This document shows, one piece after another, positions 28,834 to 37,079 of a stretch of DNA of 64,000 nt; position 1 is the first letter of the stretch, and the number at the start of each line of letters is the position of its first letter. This DNA comes from Anaerolineae bacterium (GTDB taxonomy: Bacteria > Chloroflexota > Anaerolineae > Promineifilales > Promineifilaceae): NCBI GenBank assembly GCA_020848035.1, contig JADLAX010000014.1, positions 62,001 through 126,000 on the forward strand. The letters run 5' to 3'. The notes beneath the pieces were generated by a model. The model saw nothing but the letters and a program-made list of their open reading frames with translations. It was not told the DNA's origin and did no database searches. A program made the translations under genes and the position numbers.

Positions 28834-29493
28834 ATGGACCCCAACCAAACGGCCGCTCGCCTGGTGGTAGAACAAGGCCCCGAACCCGGACAAACCTTCA
28901 CCCTCAGCACCGCTCCCCAAACAATCGGCCGTTCCGCCAACAACGCCATCGTCATCAACGACGCGGAAATCTCCCGCCGCCACGTCCAGCTAACGCCGCA
29001 AAGTGGCAGCTTTGTCATCGAAGATTTGGGCAGCACCAACGGCACCTTTGTCAACGGCATCCGCCTGAACCGCCCGGCGCTGCTCAAACATGGCGATTCG
29101 GTGGCGTTTGGCGACACGGTTCGCCTGCGCTTCTGGGCCGAAGGCATGGCCGCCGGCGTGGTGCACAGCCCGGTTGACGACGTGCCGACCCCCGCCCTGC
29201 CACCTGAACCCGTGCCTGCCTACGCCCAACCCCCAGCGAACTACCCGGAGCCACCGCCTGCCGCCCCGCCCACCTTCGACGATTTTGGCGCACCAGAAAC
29301 GGCCGTTCCCGCCAATCGTAACCGTATTCTCATCGGCTGTGGCTGTTTGCTGGTGCTGGCTTGTGTGCTGTGTGTGGGCACCGTCTTTTTCCTGGACAGC
29401 TACAACCAGGGGCAGCTGCTGTATTGTGGGGGATTACGGCCGTTTTGGGAAACCGTCCTCGGTCCACTGGGCTTTAACCCGATCTGCCCCTAA
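28834..29493 (+). CDS. FHA domain membrane protein
   Basis: 219 aa. Residues ~10-95 are a complete forkhead-associated domain: TIGRSANNAIVINDAEISRRH, with the Arg/Ser phosphothreonine pocket and the SRRH loop, then GSTNGTFVNG. A Pro-rich linker (PTPALPPEPVPAYAQPP and more) follows, then a single membrane helix near 163-185 rich in Cys, and a short C-terminal tail with Cys residues. FHA domains bind pThr, so the two Hanks kinases at 55.6-60 kb are plausible partners (inference). GGAG 6 nt upstream supports the second of two nearby ATGs. Confidence 0.88.
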   Translation: MDPNQTAARLVVEQGPEPGQTFTLSTAPQTIGRSANNAIVINDAEISRRHVQLTPQSGSFVIEDLGSTNGTFVNGIRLNRPALLKHGDSVAFGDTVRLRFWAEGMAAGVVHSPVDDVPTPALPPEPVPAYAQPPANYPEPPPAAPPTFDDFGAPETAVPANRNRILIGCGCLLVLACVLCVGTVFFLDSYNQGQLLYCGGLRPFWETVLGPLGFNPICP

Positions 29494-29572
29494 ATACCCA
29501 AAATGTGACCAATTCCGCCAGACGGGGTCTTTCCCCTCGTCCACAGCAAACGCTGTGTGCGAGAGGTGTATG

Positions 29573-29821
29573 ATGGAAGACCTGATAAACTTTGTTTCGG
29601 CAAAAAGCAATCTGCCCCGGCATCTGGCCAAAGCGGCCACCGCCGCCACGCTCGATTTTCTCATGCAGCCCGAAAGCTCGCGGCTGCTAAAAACTTACAT
29701 TGAAGTAACTCTACGCTACCCCGAGATGAACCAGGGTGAGAAAGATTTCCTCTTTGCCTCGCAAATTTTGTTCCCCGGTGGCACGGCCCCCAGCCAGGAC
29801 CCATCGGCCCTAAACGATTAA
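29573..29821 (+). CDS. Small hypothetical protein
   Basis: 82 aa, not recognised. Helical, with an amphipathic N-terminal half (NLPRHLAKAATAATLDFL) and a C-terminal EKDFLFASQILFPGG segment. GAGAGG sits 6 nt upstream of the second of two adjacent ATGs (29570, 29573). It follows the FHA gene by 79 nt on the same strand and could be co-transcribed. Confidence 0.5.
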   Translation: MEDLINFVSAKSNLPRHLAKAATAATLDFLMQPESSRLLKTYIEVTLRYPEMNQGEKDFLFASQILFPGGTAPSQDPSALND

Positions 29822-29931
29822 ACGCCTCACCCATTCTGAGCCACCTTTCCCGCACTGATGCGATGTAAAACAATACCGGCTGATCGGGCAGCGGCGCGGC
29901 CAAGACCGCGCCGCCGCCGTTACTTTGTCGC

Positions 29932-31317
29932 TTACCGGGGCGGCAGATTGATGACCTGGCCGGGATAAATCAGGTTGGGGTTCTCAATTTGCGGGTTCAC
30001 CCCGATGAGATCCGGGTAGGCAATGCCCAGCCGGTTGGCAATTTTCACCAGCCATTCGCAAACACCCACGATGTAGGTGTCGCCCTGGTCAATGCCTGGC
30101 GCGGCATCTTTGCAGAAGTCGGCAGGCAGGGGAGCCACGGCCGTTTCTATCTCATCTTCACCACTACCCGCCTCAGCGGCCGTGTCAGCTGCTTCCGCCA
30201 GGGTAAGCGTAACCGGATCGGTGGTGACGGCCGTTCCCGCCCCATCCACCGCTTGCAAGGCCAGTTCAAAATCACCCGCAGGCAGGGTGATGGGGAAATT
30301 CCAGCTGCCGTCGTCGGCAACGACGGCCGTACCGACCACCGCCCCATCCACCACCACCGCCACCTCGGAACCAGGTGTGCCCGTGCCGCCCAGGCTGATT
30401 TCACCACCCGTCAGCGCCCCTTCGGGCAGCGTGAAGGTTGGCGGCACAAATTCAGCAGCGGCCGTTTCTTCCGCTTCTTCCGCTGCCTCTGTCTCCGCCG
30501 CAACCGTGGCGGTAACACCGTCGGCCTCACCCAGCAGCTCACCCTCGGTCGAGAGCATGCGCAGGCTGAGATCGTACGCACCGGCTTCCAGCGCGGCGGG
30601 CATTGTCCAGGTGCCGTCGTCGGCAACAACGGCCGTTCCCACCACCGCTCCATTGGCCACCAGCTCCACCGTCGTGCCCGGCGTCCCGGTGCCAGCGAAG
30701 TCCACCGTGCCCGGTGCCAGGGCATAGCTGGCCTCGGCAAAAGCGGGCGGCGTTATTTCCGTCAGTGCCAGCGCCACGCTTTCCGATTCGTTGGCCACGC
30801 TGCCTGCCGCATCCAGCGCCTGCACGGATATGCCGCGCGTCCCGGCAGCCAGCTCCGCATCAAACGTCCACGTGCCGTCGTCGCCGACGGTGGCGGTACC
30901 GACCACCTCATCATCCACCACGATACCCACTTCGCTGCCCGGCGTGCCCGTACCGCTGAGGCTGACCGGCCCGGCCACCAGGCCGTCTTCGGGCAGGTTC
31001 AGCGTGGGCACCGCCAGCCCCCCATCAGCCGGGGCGGGTGTGTCTAGCGTTGGCGCCTCAATGGTGGGAACGGCCGTACTTTCGGCGGGTTCTACGGCCG
31101 TTGCTGCTTCGCTCTCACCTTCATCTTCCGTGGTGGCGTTGTTGGTGTCGGTTGTGGTGTCGGCAACGGCCGTCTCCCCCGCACCCTCATCCGGCCCCTG
31201 CACAAACGCCGGGGGCGACAGCCAAAACCAGAGCAGCAGGGCAATCAAAATGAGCAGAACAATCAACTTAAAGATATCAAAGCGCCGGACGACGCTTTTT
31301 TCTCGATGGTGAATCAT
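29932..31317 (-). CDS. Membrane-anchored Ig-like repeat protein with C-terminal LysM
   Basis: 461 aa. A basic N-terminus and one membrane helix (about 14-34) are followed by an acidic Thr/Glu/Ala linker, then three similar beta-sandwich modules of ~85 residues near 105-185, 190-275 and 290-375. Each module has GTGTPGSEV, a (V/A)VGTA turn and DDGTW; they are bacterial Ig-like (Big_6-type) repeats. The C-terminal ~50 residues form a LysM domain (YIVGVCEWLVKIANRLGI, LIYPGQVINLPP), so the protein probably contacts peptidoglycan. The ATG at 31315-31317 has GAGGAG upstream and lies 4 nt after the preceding gene's stop, so the two are co-translated. Confidence 0.85.
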   Translation of the reverse strand: MIHHREKSVVRRFDIFKLIVLLILIALLLWFWLSPPAFVQGPDEGAGETAVADTTTDTNNATTEDEGESEAATAVEPAESTAVPTIEAPTLDTPAPADGGLAVPTLNLPEDGLVAGPVSLSGTGTPGSEVGIVVDDEVVGTATVGDDGTWTFDAELAAGTRGISVQALDAAGSVANESESVALALTEITPPAFAEASYALAPGTVDFAGTGTPGTTVELVANGAVVGTAVVADDGTWTMPAALEAGAYDLSLRMLSTEGELLGEADGVTATVAAETEAAEEAEETAAAEFVPPTFTLPEGALTGGEISLGGTGTPGSEVAVVVDGAVVGTAVVADDGSWNFPITLPAGDFELALQAVDGAGTAVTTDPVTLTLAEAADTAAEAGSGEDEIETAVAPLPADFCKDAAPGIDQGDTYIVGVCEWLVKIANRLGIAYPDLIGVNPQIENPNLIYPGQVINLPPR

Positions 31318-31321
31318 CCGC

Positions 31322-31813
31322 TCACTCCTCACCCTGGCTGTTGGCGGCCAGACCCGCAAACTGCCGCGCTTCGGCAATCCACACCTCTGGCTCAATGGCC
31401 TGCCACTCTTCGGGCTTGATGATGTCGCGGGCCTGTTCGGGCGTCAGCGCGGCCAGCTGGGCGAAGCTGTACACCCCGGCCTCGTTGAAGCGGCGGGTAA
31501 ACACATCGCCAATGCCGTGGATTTTTTGCAGCCGATCTCGCTCCACCAGCACTTCTTTCACCACTTCTCGCACGACTTCCTGGACCACCACCTGGGGTTC
31601 CCGGTTAAGGGCATCCTGGAGGCGCGCCGCCAGGGAAGCTTTTTCCGCCTCCAGCGCCGCCACTTGACCCTGAAGATCAAATTCGGCCGTGCGGCTGGCC
31701 GCAGCAGCCACCGGCGCGGTGTCCTCTTCCCGACGCCAAAAGAGCCAGTCGATCACCCATTCAATGACCCAGCCCAAAATCAAACCAATGATTAACCCAA
31801 CCCAAATATTCAT
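31322..31813 (-). CDS. Membrane-anchored coiled-coil/helix-hairpin-helix protein
   Basis: 163 aa. One N-terminal membrane helix (about 4-26), a coiled coil (about 45-95, with repeated VVxEVV) and a C-terminal helix-hairpin-helix (about 95-150; [29 protein letters not shown]). HHH modules of this kind usually bind DNA without sequence specificity, though in membrane-anchored proteins the target is uncertain. GGAGGA precedes the ATG. It is first gene of a two-gene unit with the LysM protein. Confidence 0.8.
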   Translation of the reverse strand: MNIWVGLIIGLILGWVIEWVIDWLFWRREEDTAPVAAAASRTAEFDLQGQVAALEAEKASLAARLQDALNREPQVVVQEVVREVVKEVLVERDRLQKIHGIGDVFTRRFNEAGVYSFAQLAALTPEQARDIIKPEEWQAIEPEVWIAEARQFAGLAANSQGEE

Positions 31814-32298
31814 GCCATCCTCCTAAAAATAATTGGCTAAATGAACGTGGGTGCTTTGCAATGGGCAGGAAAAAGACACGCCGGGGCGCTGGCGCGCCAT
31901 TCTGCGGCGGGATCTCAACTTTGTCATTCGCAAGGCACCTGATTTACGGCTGAACAGACGCACCGCATAGGAAATTAGTCACATATTCCCAATTCGAGCC
32001 GCCGTTGGGCATGGGTTTTGTGACTTGTGGGAGTTGTTGGGGTCAATGCTGACAGAGATTTTACCAACCTTGCCAGCAGCAGGCACAACAAAAGCAGCTT
32101 TGGCTCAGGTGCTGGCAGGCAAACGGCCGTCATACCATTAATGTGTTTCAGCGATAGGTGAACCTTTGCCCGGCAAAAATGCACACAGCTGTACCAGTTA
32201 TCGTCGTTTGCTGACCAAACACGCCAGCGGCTTTTCGGCTGGCGGGCAGATGCGGCCAACGCCTGTGAGCATCTGCACCGAGGGGATGTTTTACCGGC
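31814..32298. other. Intergenic region between divergent genes
   Basis: 485 bp separating the HHH/LysM unit (minus) from the ECF sigma gene (plus). It must hold promoters for both, but I see no convincing -35/-10 pair, no hairpin and no small gene. It contains one ACGGCCGT palindrome near 32125. Confidence 0.4.
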
Positions 32299-32886
32299 AT
32301 GGGGCAACACGCATTGGCGGAGCTGTCCGACACGGCGCTCATCGAACTTTGTCTACAGCGCGGCAACCGGGACGAACGGCCGTTTCAGGAGCTGATGCAG
32401 CGCTACCAGCCGATGGTCTGGCGAGTGTGCTACAGCTACCTGCGCCATCCCCAGGACGCCGAGGATTTGGCCCAGGACGTGTTTTTCCGGGTGTACCGCA
32501 GCCTGGACCAGTTCGAGGGGCGGTCGTCCTTCAAAACCTGGCTGCACCGGATTGCGGCCAACACCTGCCAAAACGAAATTCGCCGTCGGGGCAGGCGACC
32601 CCAGGAAGCCGCCGCCGAATTGGAAACGATCGCCGAAATGATGCCGGGAAGCCAATCGACCGAACGGGCCTACCAGGAAAAACAGACCCAGGAACTGCTG
32701 GCTGTCGCCCTGGCCCGGCTCGATCCCGAGGTGAGCGAGATTTTGTATATGAAGGATTATGAGGAACGGCCGTATCACGAAATTGCGGAACTGTTCGACA
32801 TCGGCCTCAGCGCCGCCAAGATGCGCGTGCAGCGCGCCCGCCTGGCTTTGCAACTTCAGATCCGCCAACTGGCAGGTGATTTATGA
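32299..32886 (+). CDS. ECF-type RNA polymerase sigma factor (copy 1)
   Basis: 195 aa, sigma2 plus sigma4 only. Region 2 is clear (FQELMQRYQPMVWRVCYSYLRHPQDAEDLAQDVFFRVYR, then FKTWLHRIAANTC); region 4 has the helix-turn-helix EERPYHEIAELFDIGLSAAKMRVQRAR. No extra C-terminal domain. The stop overlaps the start of the next gene by 4 bp, a layout typical of sigma/anti-sigma pairs. A close paralogue lies at 39413-40018, so the two bracket the GTPase/two-component cluster. Confidence 0.93.
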   Translation: MGQHALAELSDTALIELCLQRGNRDERPFQELMQRYQPMVWRVCYSYLRHPQDAEDLAQDVFFRVYRSLDQFEGRSSFKTWLHRIAANTCQNEIRRRGRRPQEAAAELETIAEMMPGSQSTERAYQEKQTQELLAVALARLDPEVSEILYMKDYEERPYHEIAELFDIGLSAAKMRVQRARLALQLQIRQLAGDL

Positions 32887-33257
32887 CCCATCCCACCCAA
32901 CCGTTAACCGATGAACTCTTGCAGCAGTTTGTCGCTGGCGAGCTAGACGAGGCCCAAAATGAAGCAGTTTTAACACGCCTGGCCGAAGACGAAGCCAGCC
33001 TGGAAAAGGTCGATGCCTTGTGGCAGGCGCAGTCTCCGGGAACGGCCGTTTTTACCATTCCCCCCCTGGAGCCAGAACGTGCCCAACGGCTGCGCCAGCG
33101 CCTGGTGCGCCAGATCCACCGGTCGAACCTGGGGGCCACCGTCTTCAAAATGGGCACACAGGGCTTTGGCAGCGTGGCCGTGAGTCTGTTACGGCCGTTG
33201 CTCAGCACCCCCACCCGCGAACAGCGTCATAGAAGGAGAGGCAGCAGTCATGATTGA
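32883..33257 (+). CDS. Putative cytosolic anti-sigma factor
   Basis: 124 aa. The first ~45 residues (LTDELLQQFVAGELDEAQNEAVLTRLAED) resemble the helical fold of anti-sigma domains, but the zinc-binding His/Cys residues of the ZAS class are absent. No membrane segment is obvious; the C-terminus is basic. Coupled to the sigma gene by an ATGA overlap and overlapping the MscS gene by 8 bp. The anti-sigma role comes from position and the N-terminal pattern only. Confidence 0.65.
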   Translation: MTHPTQPLTDELLQQFVAGELDEAQNEAVLTRLAEDEASLEKVDALWQAQSPGTAVFTIPPLEPERAQRLRQRLVRQIHRSNLGATVFKMGTQGFGSVAVSLLRPLLSTPTREQRHRRRGSSHD

Positions 33258-34101
33258 TTTTGAAATCATCCAAAACGCCTTCAGCAACATGGTGGCCAAC
33301 GCCATCGATTACGTCCCACGCCTGATCACCGCCCTCATTATCCTGCTGGCGGGCTGGCTGCTGGCCAAATTTGTCGCCACCGTGGTGCAGCGCCTGAGCG
33401 AAAAAGTGCGCCTGGAGGATCTGCTGGCGCGCACCGGCATCAAGGCCGGGCTAGAAAAAGCGCAAATCAACCGCAGCGGCACCCAACTGTTGGGGCTGCT
33501 GCTTTACTGGATCATCTTCCTCAACTTTATTCTGATCGCCCTGGAAAGCATGGGGCTAGATGCGGCCGTAACGCCGCTGCGCAGCCTCATCGCCTTCCTG
33601 CCGCGCCTGCTGGCCGCCCTGGCCACCCTCACCGCCGGGGTGCTGCTGGCCCAGTTCCTGGGCAAAGCGGCCCAGGCCGCCATGAGCAGCATGGGCGTGG
33701 AGTTTCATCAGGAAGTGGGCCAGGGGGTTAATGTCCTGCTCGTCATCATGATTGTGATTGTGGTGTTGGAGCAGCTGGGCATTAATGCCAGCATCATGAC
33801 CAACATCTTCACCAACGTCATCACCCTGGCAGTAGCCGGGCTGGCGCTAGCCTTTGGCCTGGGCGGGCGCGATGTGGCCCGCAGCGTGCTGGCCGGGTAT
33901 TACGCCCGCGAGCAGTTTGCCCTGGGCGATCGGGTCAACATCGACGGCGAGGAGGGCACGCTGGAAGCGATTGGCCCGCTCAACGCGGAAATCCGCCTGG
34001 GCAGCGAGCGCCTCATTGTGCCGAACACGGTATTGACGGAAACGGCCGTTAGAATCAAAGACACCGGCCTCGACCAACCCATCCTCGAACTCGACGAATA
34101 A
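33250..34101 (+). CDS. MscS-family mechanosensitive channel
   Basis: 283 aa. Membrane helices near residues 22-45, 75-97, 112-135, 158-178 and 188-208; the paired GWLLAKF / GVLLAQFLGKA segments are the conserved MscS-associated TM helices. The pore helix and channel signature are in VAGLALAFGLGGRDVARSVLAGYYARE, followed by the beta domain (GDRVNIDGEEGTLEAIGPLNAEIRLGSERLIVPNTVL). Releases solutes on osmotic downshock. It is co-transcribed with the ECF sigma and anti-sigma-like genes, which suggests an envelope-stress regulon. A strong terminator follows. Confidence 0.9.
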   Translation: MIDFEIIQNAFSNMVANAIDYVPRLITALIILLAGWLLAKFVATVVQRLSEKVRLEDLLARTGIKAGLEKAQINRSGTQLLGLLLYWIIFLNFILIALESMGLDAAVTPLRSLIAFLPRLLAALATLTAGVLLAQFLGKAAQAAMSSMGVEFHQEVGQGVNVLLVIMIVIVVLEQLGINASIMTNIFTNVITLAVAGLALAFGLGGRDVARSVLAGYYAREQFALGDRVNIDGEEGTLEAIGPLNAEIRLGSERLIVPNTVLTETAVRIKDTGLDQPILELDE

Positions 34102-34123
34102 GCCGTATCCTGGCTCCCCCTAC

Positions 34124-34159
34124 AAAAGCGCCGCAACGACAACTCGTTGCGGCGCTTTT
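34124..34159 (+). terminator. Rho-independent terminator after the MscS gene
   Basis: A perfect 16-bp stem (AAAAGCGCCGCAACGA with TCGTTGCGGCGCTTTT) closes a 4-nt loop and runs into its own T-tract, 22 nt after the MscS stop. The remainder of the spacer to 34350 is AT-rich with no clear promoter. Confidence 0.95.
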
Positions 34160-34350
34160 ACCTCTCACCATCCCATCAAGTATTTGACCTCCACAAATTT
34201 GGCAAACTTTCACACCCATTCCGGTGTATTTTTTCTGTTTATCGCTATACTCTACCCCGTCAACCCATGTTGAATGCACCCAAAAAGATATTTATAATTT
34301 TTCAAGTTTACATCCATAGTATTTAGCTTTAACTGAAAAACCGTTTGACG

Positions 34351-34938
34351 ATGGCCAAAAAAGTGGCAGTTTCCCCCAAGAGTGATCCTATGACCGAGAA
34401 AAAGCAAACCCCCGCCAGCGGTGAGCTGGAAAACCTTCGCGAAATTCTTTTTGGCAACCAGGCCCGCGCCACCGAGGACCGCCTGAACGTGCTCGAAGAA
34501 CTGCTGCAAAAACAGCAGCGTGACTTCACCGACGCACTCAACAAACAGGCCGCTGCCCAACGTGACGCCACCGACGCCTCCGAAAAAGCGCTCAAAACCC
34601 AGCTGACCAACCAGGCCAACACCGCCCAGGCCAATCACCAGGCGCTGGAAGAAAGCCTCAACCAGCTGCGCGCCGACCACAAGCGGCTGATGGATGAAAT
34701 GAAGGCGGCTTTTACTCAGGAGCTGGAAAATTTACGCAGCAGCCTCACCGACCACATTCGTCGCATGCAAAACGAATCGCGCCAGCGTGATGATGATTTG
34801 CGCCAGGAACTGCTTACCGTGAGCAACTGGCTGGACAACAAGCTCACCCCGCGCCACAACTTGGGCCAGATGCTCATCGACATTGGCCAGCAGCTGCAAA
34901 GCGACAACGGGAACGCCGCTGCCTCAGAAGCAGAATAA
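34351..34938 (+). CDS. Long coiled-coil protein of the GTPase cluster
   Basis: About 195 aa, almost entirely helical and predicted coiled coil from ~25 to ~165 (RLNVLEELLQKQQRDF, ALEESLNQLRADHKRLMDEM, QRDDDLRQELLTVSNWLDNKL). No membrane segment. The start is uncertain: ATG at 34351, or the later ATG at 34390 (TEKKQTPASGELENLREILFGNQ). The N-terminal motif ELENLREILFGNQ resembles the PQFATLRAILLDEER segment of the next protein, so the two may pair or be related. First gene of a module with a Ras-like GTPase and a two-component system; function unknown. Confidence 0.75.
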   Translation: MAKKVAVSPKSDPMTEKKQTPASGELENLREILFGNQARATEDRLNVLEELLQKQQRDFTDALNKQAAAQRDATDASEKALKTQLTNQANTAQANHQALEESLNQLRADHKRLMDEMKAAFTQELENLRSSLTDHIRRMQNESRQRDDDLRQELLTVSNWLDNKLTPRHNLGQMLIDIGQQLQSDNGNAAASEAE

Positions 34939-34950
34939 AGCCGCTGTGCC

Positions 34951-36558
34951 ATGAGTGATCCTTTCGAGGCGACAAACGCGGCGGCCGCTGCGCCGCAGCC
35001 AGATGGTGATCCGCAGTTTGCCACCCTGCGCGCCATCTTGCTGGACGAAGAACGGCGGCGCATTCACCAGCTGGAACAGGAAACGGCCGCTCTCCGCGCT
35101 ACCGATCAGCAGCAGGCCGAAGCGTTGGCCGCCCAGGTACAGGCGCTCCAGGCAGAAATTGCCGCCCTGCGCCAGACCAACCAGCAGCACGCCGACTATG
35201 CGGCCGTTCTGCGCACCGAACTCACCCGCCTCCAGGAACAACTGCACACCGAGTCCCAAAGCCTGGTGCCCAAGCTCATCCAGCAGATGGGCTTTATCAT
35301 CGCCAACACCATCCGCGACAAGCGAGATGAGCTGGCCGAAGCACTCGGCCCCATCATGAGCGACGCCATCCGCGTGCAAATCCGCGACTCGCGTAAAGAG
35401 ATGGTCGAAGCGCTCTACCCCATCATTTTAGAAACTGTCATGAAGGCCGTGCGCGAATTTTTGCGCGAGTTCCAGCGCAACATCGACGCCCGGCTGAAAT
35501 CGGCCTTTAGCCTGGGTGGGCTGTTGCGCCGCAGCAGCGCCCGCCTGCGCGGTGTCTCTGCCGCCGAACTGACGCTGCGCGAATCGTTTGCCTTTTCGCT
35601 GGAAGAGCTGTTTCTCATCCAGCACGACTCCGGGCTGCTGCTGGCCCATCACCGCGCCAGCCAGGAAGACAGCAGCGACTCTGACCTGATCAGCGGCATG
35701 TTGACCGCCATTCGCGACTTTGCCCGCGACTCGTTGGGCGACGGCGACGACAGCCAGGAGCTGCGCGAGATCGAATTTGGCGACGAGCGCATCATCATCC
35801 AGAGCGGGCAATATGTGTACGCTGCGGCGGTCATCAAAGGGATCGAATCGACCGGGTTCCACGCCCGCCTGCAGGAGCTGGTGTCTGAGCTGCACATCCA
35901 GCACAAGCCGCAGCTGCGCGACTATCGCGGCGATCCGAACACGCTGCCCAACCTGGCTCCGCAGCTGCAAACATTTGCCCAGAGCGCCGTCACGCCCGAA
36001 GCGGCCGTTCCCCCGGAAATGACCAGCGGCCAGCGCTGGCTGCTGGCAGGTGGGGCTGGGATTATGCTGCTGTTAACGGCCGTTGCCTGCTTTTACCTGC
36101 AATTTACCCTCGCCCTCTGGCCCGTGGCTTTTGGCCCCACGCCCACCGCCACGCCCACGGTGCTGCCCACCGCTACCGCCACCCTGGAACCCACCAGCAC
36201 GCTGGCCCCTACCGCCACGCCCACCTTTACCCAGACGCCCACGCCCACGCCCACCGCGACCAGCACCCCTACCCAGACAAGCACCGCCACGCCCACGCCC
36301 ACCACCGAGCCAACCAGCACCCCATCCCCCACAGCACCGCCAGTGACGGTACGCGGCGTCTGGCTGCGCGCTGTGCCTGATCTGGATGCCCCCATTGGCG
36401 TGGCGCTGCCGGAGGGAACGGCCGTTACCATCCTCACCCAAACCGATGACTGGGTTGAAGTGGCCTGGGAAGATGCCGACGGCAACGTGCAGCAGGGCTG
36501 GCTTGGCGTTCGCTGGCTGGCCATCAACGGCGTGCCCCTCTCGAACGAAGGAGAGTAA
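34951..36558 (+). CDS. Coiled-coil / longin-like / SH3b membrane protein of the GTPase cluster
   Basis: 535 aa. Coiled coil 25-100; amphipathic helices 105-190; a globular alpha/beta domain ~205-335 (FSLEELFLIQHDSGLLLAHHR, DLISGMLTAIRDFARDSLG, GDERIIIQSGQYVYAAAVIKG) with the look of a longin/roadblock-type sensor domain, a fold often associated with small GTPases; one membrane helix 363-384; a Thr/Pro-rich linker ~395-463; and an SH3b-like C-terminal domain (VTVRGVWLRAVPDLDAPIGVALPEGTAVTIL) that would lie outside the membrane. It could link an external wall signal to the cytosolic GTPase encoded 11 nt downstream. The longin assignment is inference from pattern. Confidence 0.8.
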   Translation: MSDPFEATNAAAAAPQPDGDPQFATLRAILLDEERRRIHQLEQETAALRATDQQQAEALAAQVQALQAEIAALRQTNQQHADYAAVLRTELTRLQEQLHTESQSLVPKLIQQMGFIIANTIRDKRDELAEALGPIMSDAIRVQIRDSRKEMVEALYPIILETVMKAVREFLREFQRNIDARLKSAFSLGGLLRRSSARLRGVSAAELTLRESFAFSLEELFLIQHDSGLLLAHHRASQEDSSDSDLISGMLTAIRDFARDSLGDGDDSQELREIEFGDERIIIQSGQYVYAAAVIKGIESTGFHARLQELVSELHIQHKPQLRDYRGDPNTLPNLAPQLQTFAQSAVTPEAAVPPEMTSGQRWLLAGGAGIMLLLTAVACFYLQFTLALWPVAFGPTPTATPTVLPTATATLEPTSTLAPTATPTFTQTPTPTPTATSTPTQTSTATPTPTTEPTSTPSPTAPPVTVRGVWLRAVPDLDAPIGVALPEGTAVTILTQTDDWVEVAWEDADGNVQQGWLGVRWLAINGVPLSNEGE

Positions 36559-36569
36559 CTTTAGAAGTG

Positions 36570-37079
36570 ATGCACACGGTACAGAAAAAGGTCTGCCTGC
36601 TGGGCGATTTTGCCGTCGGCAAAACGAGCCTCATCCGCCGCTTTGTGGAAGGCCGCTTCGATGACCGTTACCTCAGCACCATCGGCGTCAAAATTTCGCG
36701 CAAAACGGTAACGCGGGCCGACCACCTGCTGAACCTGCTCATCTGGGACCTGGCCGGCGGCGACGACTTCAGCAAGGCCAGCGCCAGCTACCTGCGCGGC
36801 GCGGCGGGCGCGCTGCTGGTGTGTGATCTCACCCGCGCGGCTACGCTGGACACCCTGGTTGACTATGCGCAGCAGCTCAAGGCGTTGGATGCAACGGCCG
36901 TCCTCGTTCTCGTCGGTAACAAAGCCGACCTGCTGGATGAGCGGCAAATCAGCGACGAGGCCCTGGCGGCCACCGCTGAGATGTTTGCCGCGCCCTACCT
37001 GCTCACCAGCGCCCTCACCGGCCAGCACGTGGAAGCCGCCTTCCACCACCTGGCCGAGGCCATCGAGAGGCCGTTATGA
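36570..37079 (+). CDS. Ras/Rab-like small GTPase
   Basis: 169 aa from the ATG (a GTG lies one codon upstream). All G motifs are readable: G1 GDFAVGKTS (residues 12-20), a switch I Thr in YLSTIGVK, G3 WDLAGGDD, G4 NKAD and G5 TSAL. It is a stand-alone Ras-superfamily domain with no lipidation tail. The G3 Gln that positions the attacking water in Ras (WDTAGQ) is Gly here, so intrinsic hydrolysis is probably slow or needs a partner. The stop overlaps the histidine kinase start by 4 bp (ATGA), tying the two together. Confidence 0.9.
   Translation: MHTVQKKVCLLGDFAVGKTSLIRRFVEGRFDDRYLSTIGVKISRKTVTRADHLLNLLIWDLAGGDDFSKASASYLRGAAGALLVCDLTRAATLDTLVDYAQQLKALDATAVLVLVGNKADLLDERQISDEALAATAEMFAAPYLLTSALTGQHVEAAFHHLAEAIERPL

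Noticed and set aside
29090..29569. N-terminal extension of the small hypothetical protein
   Set aside because: It runs out of frame through the FHA gene; only the portion from 29573 has its own ribosome site.
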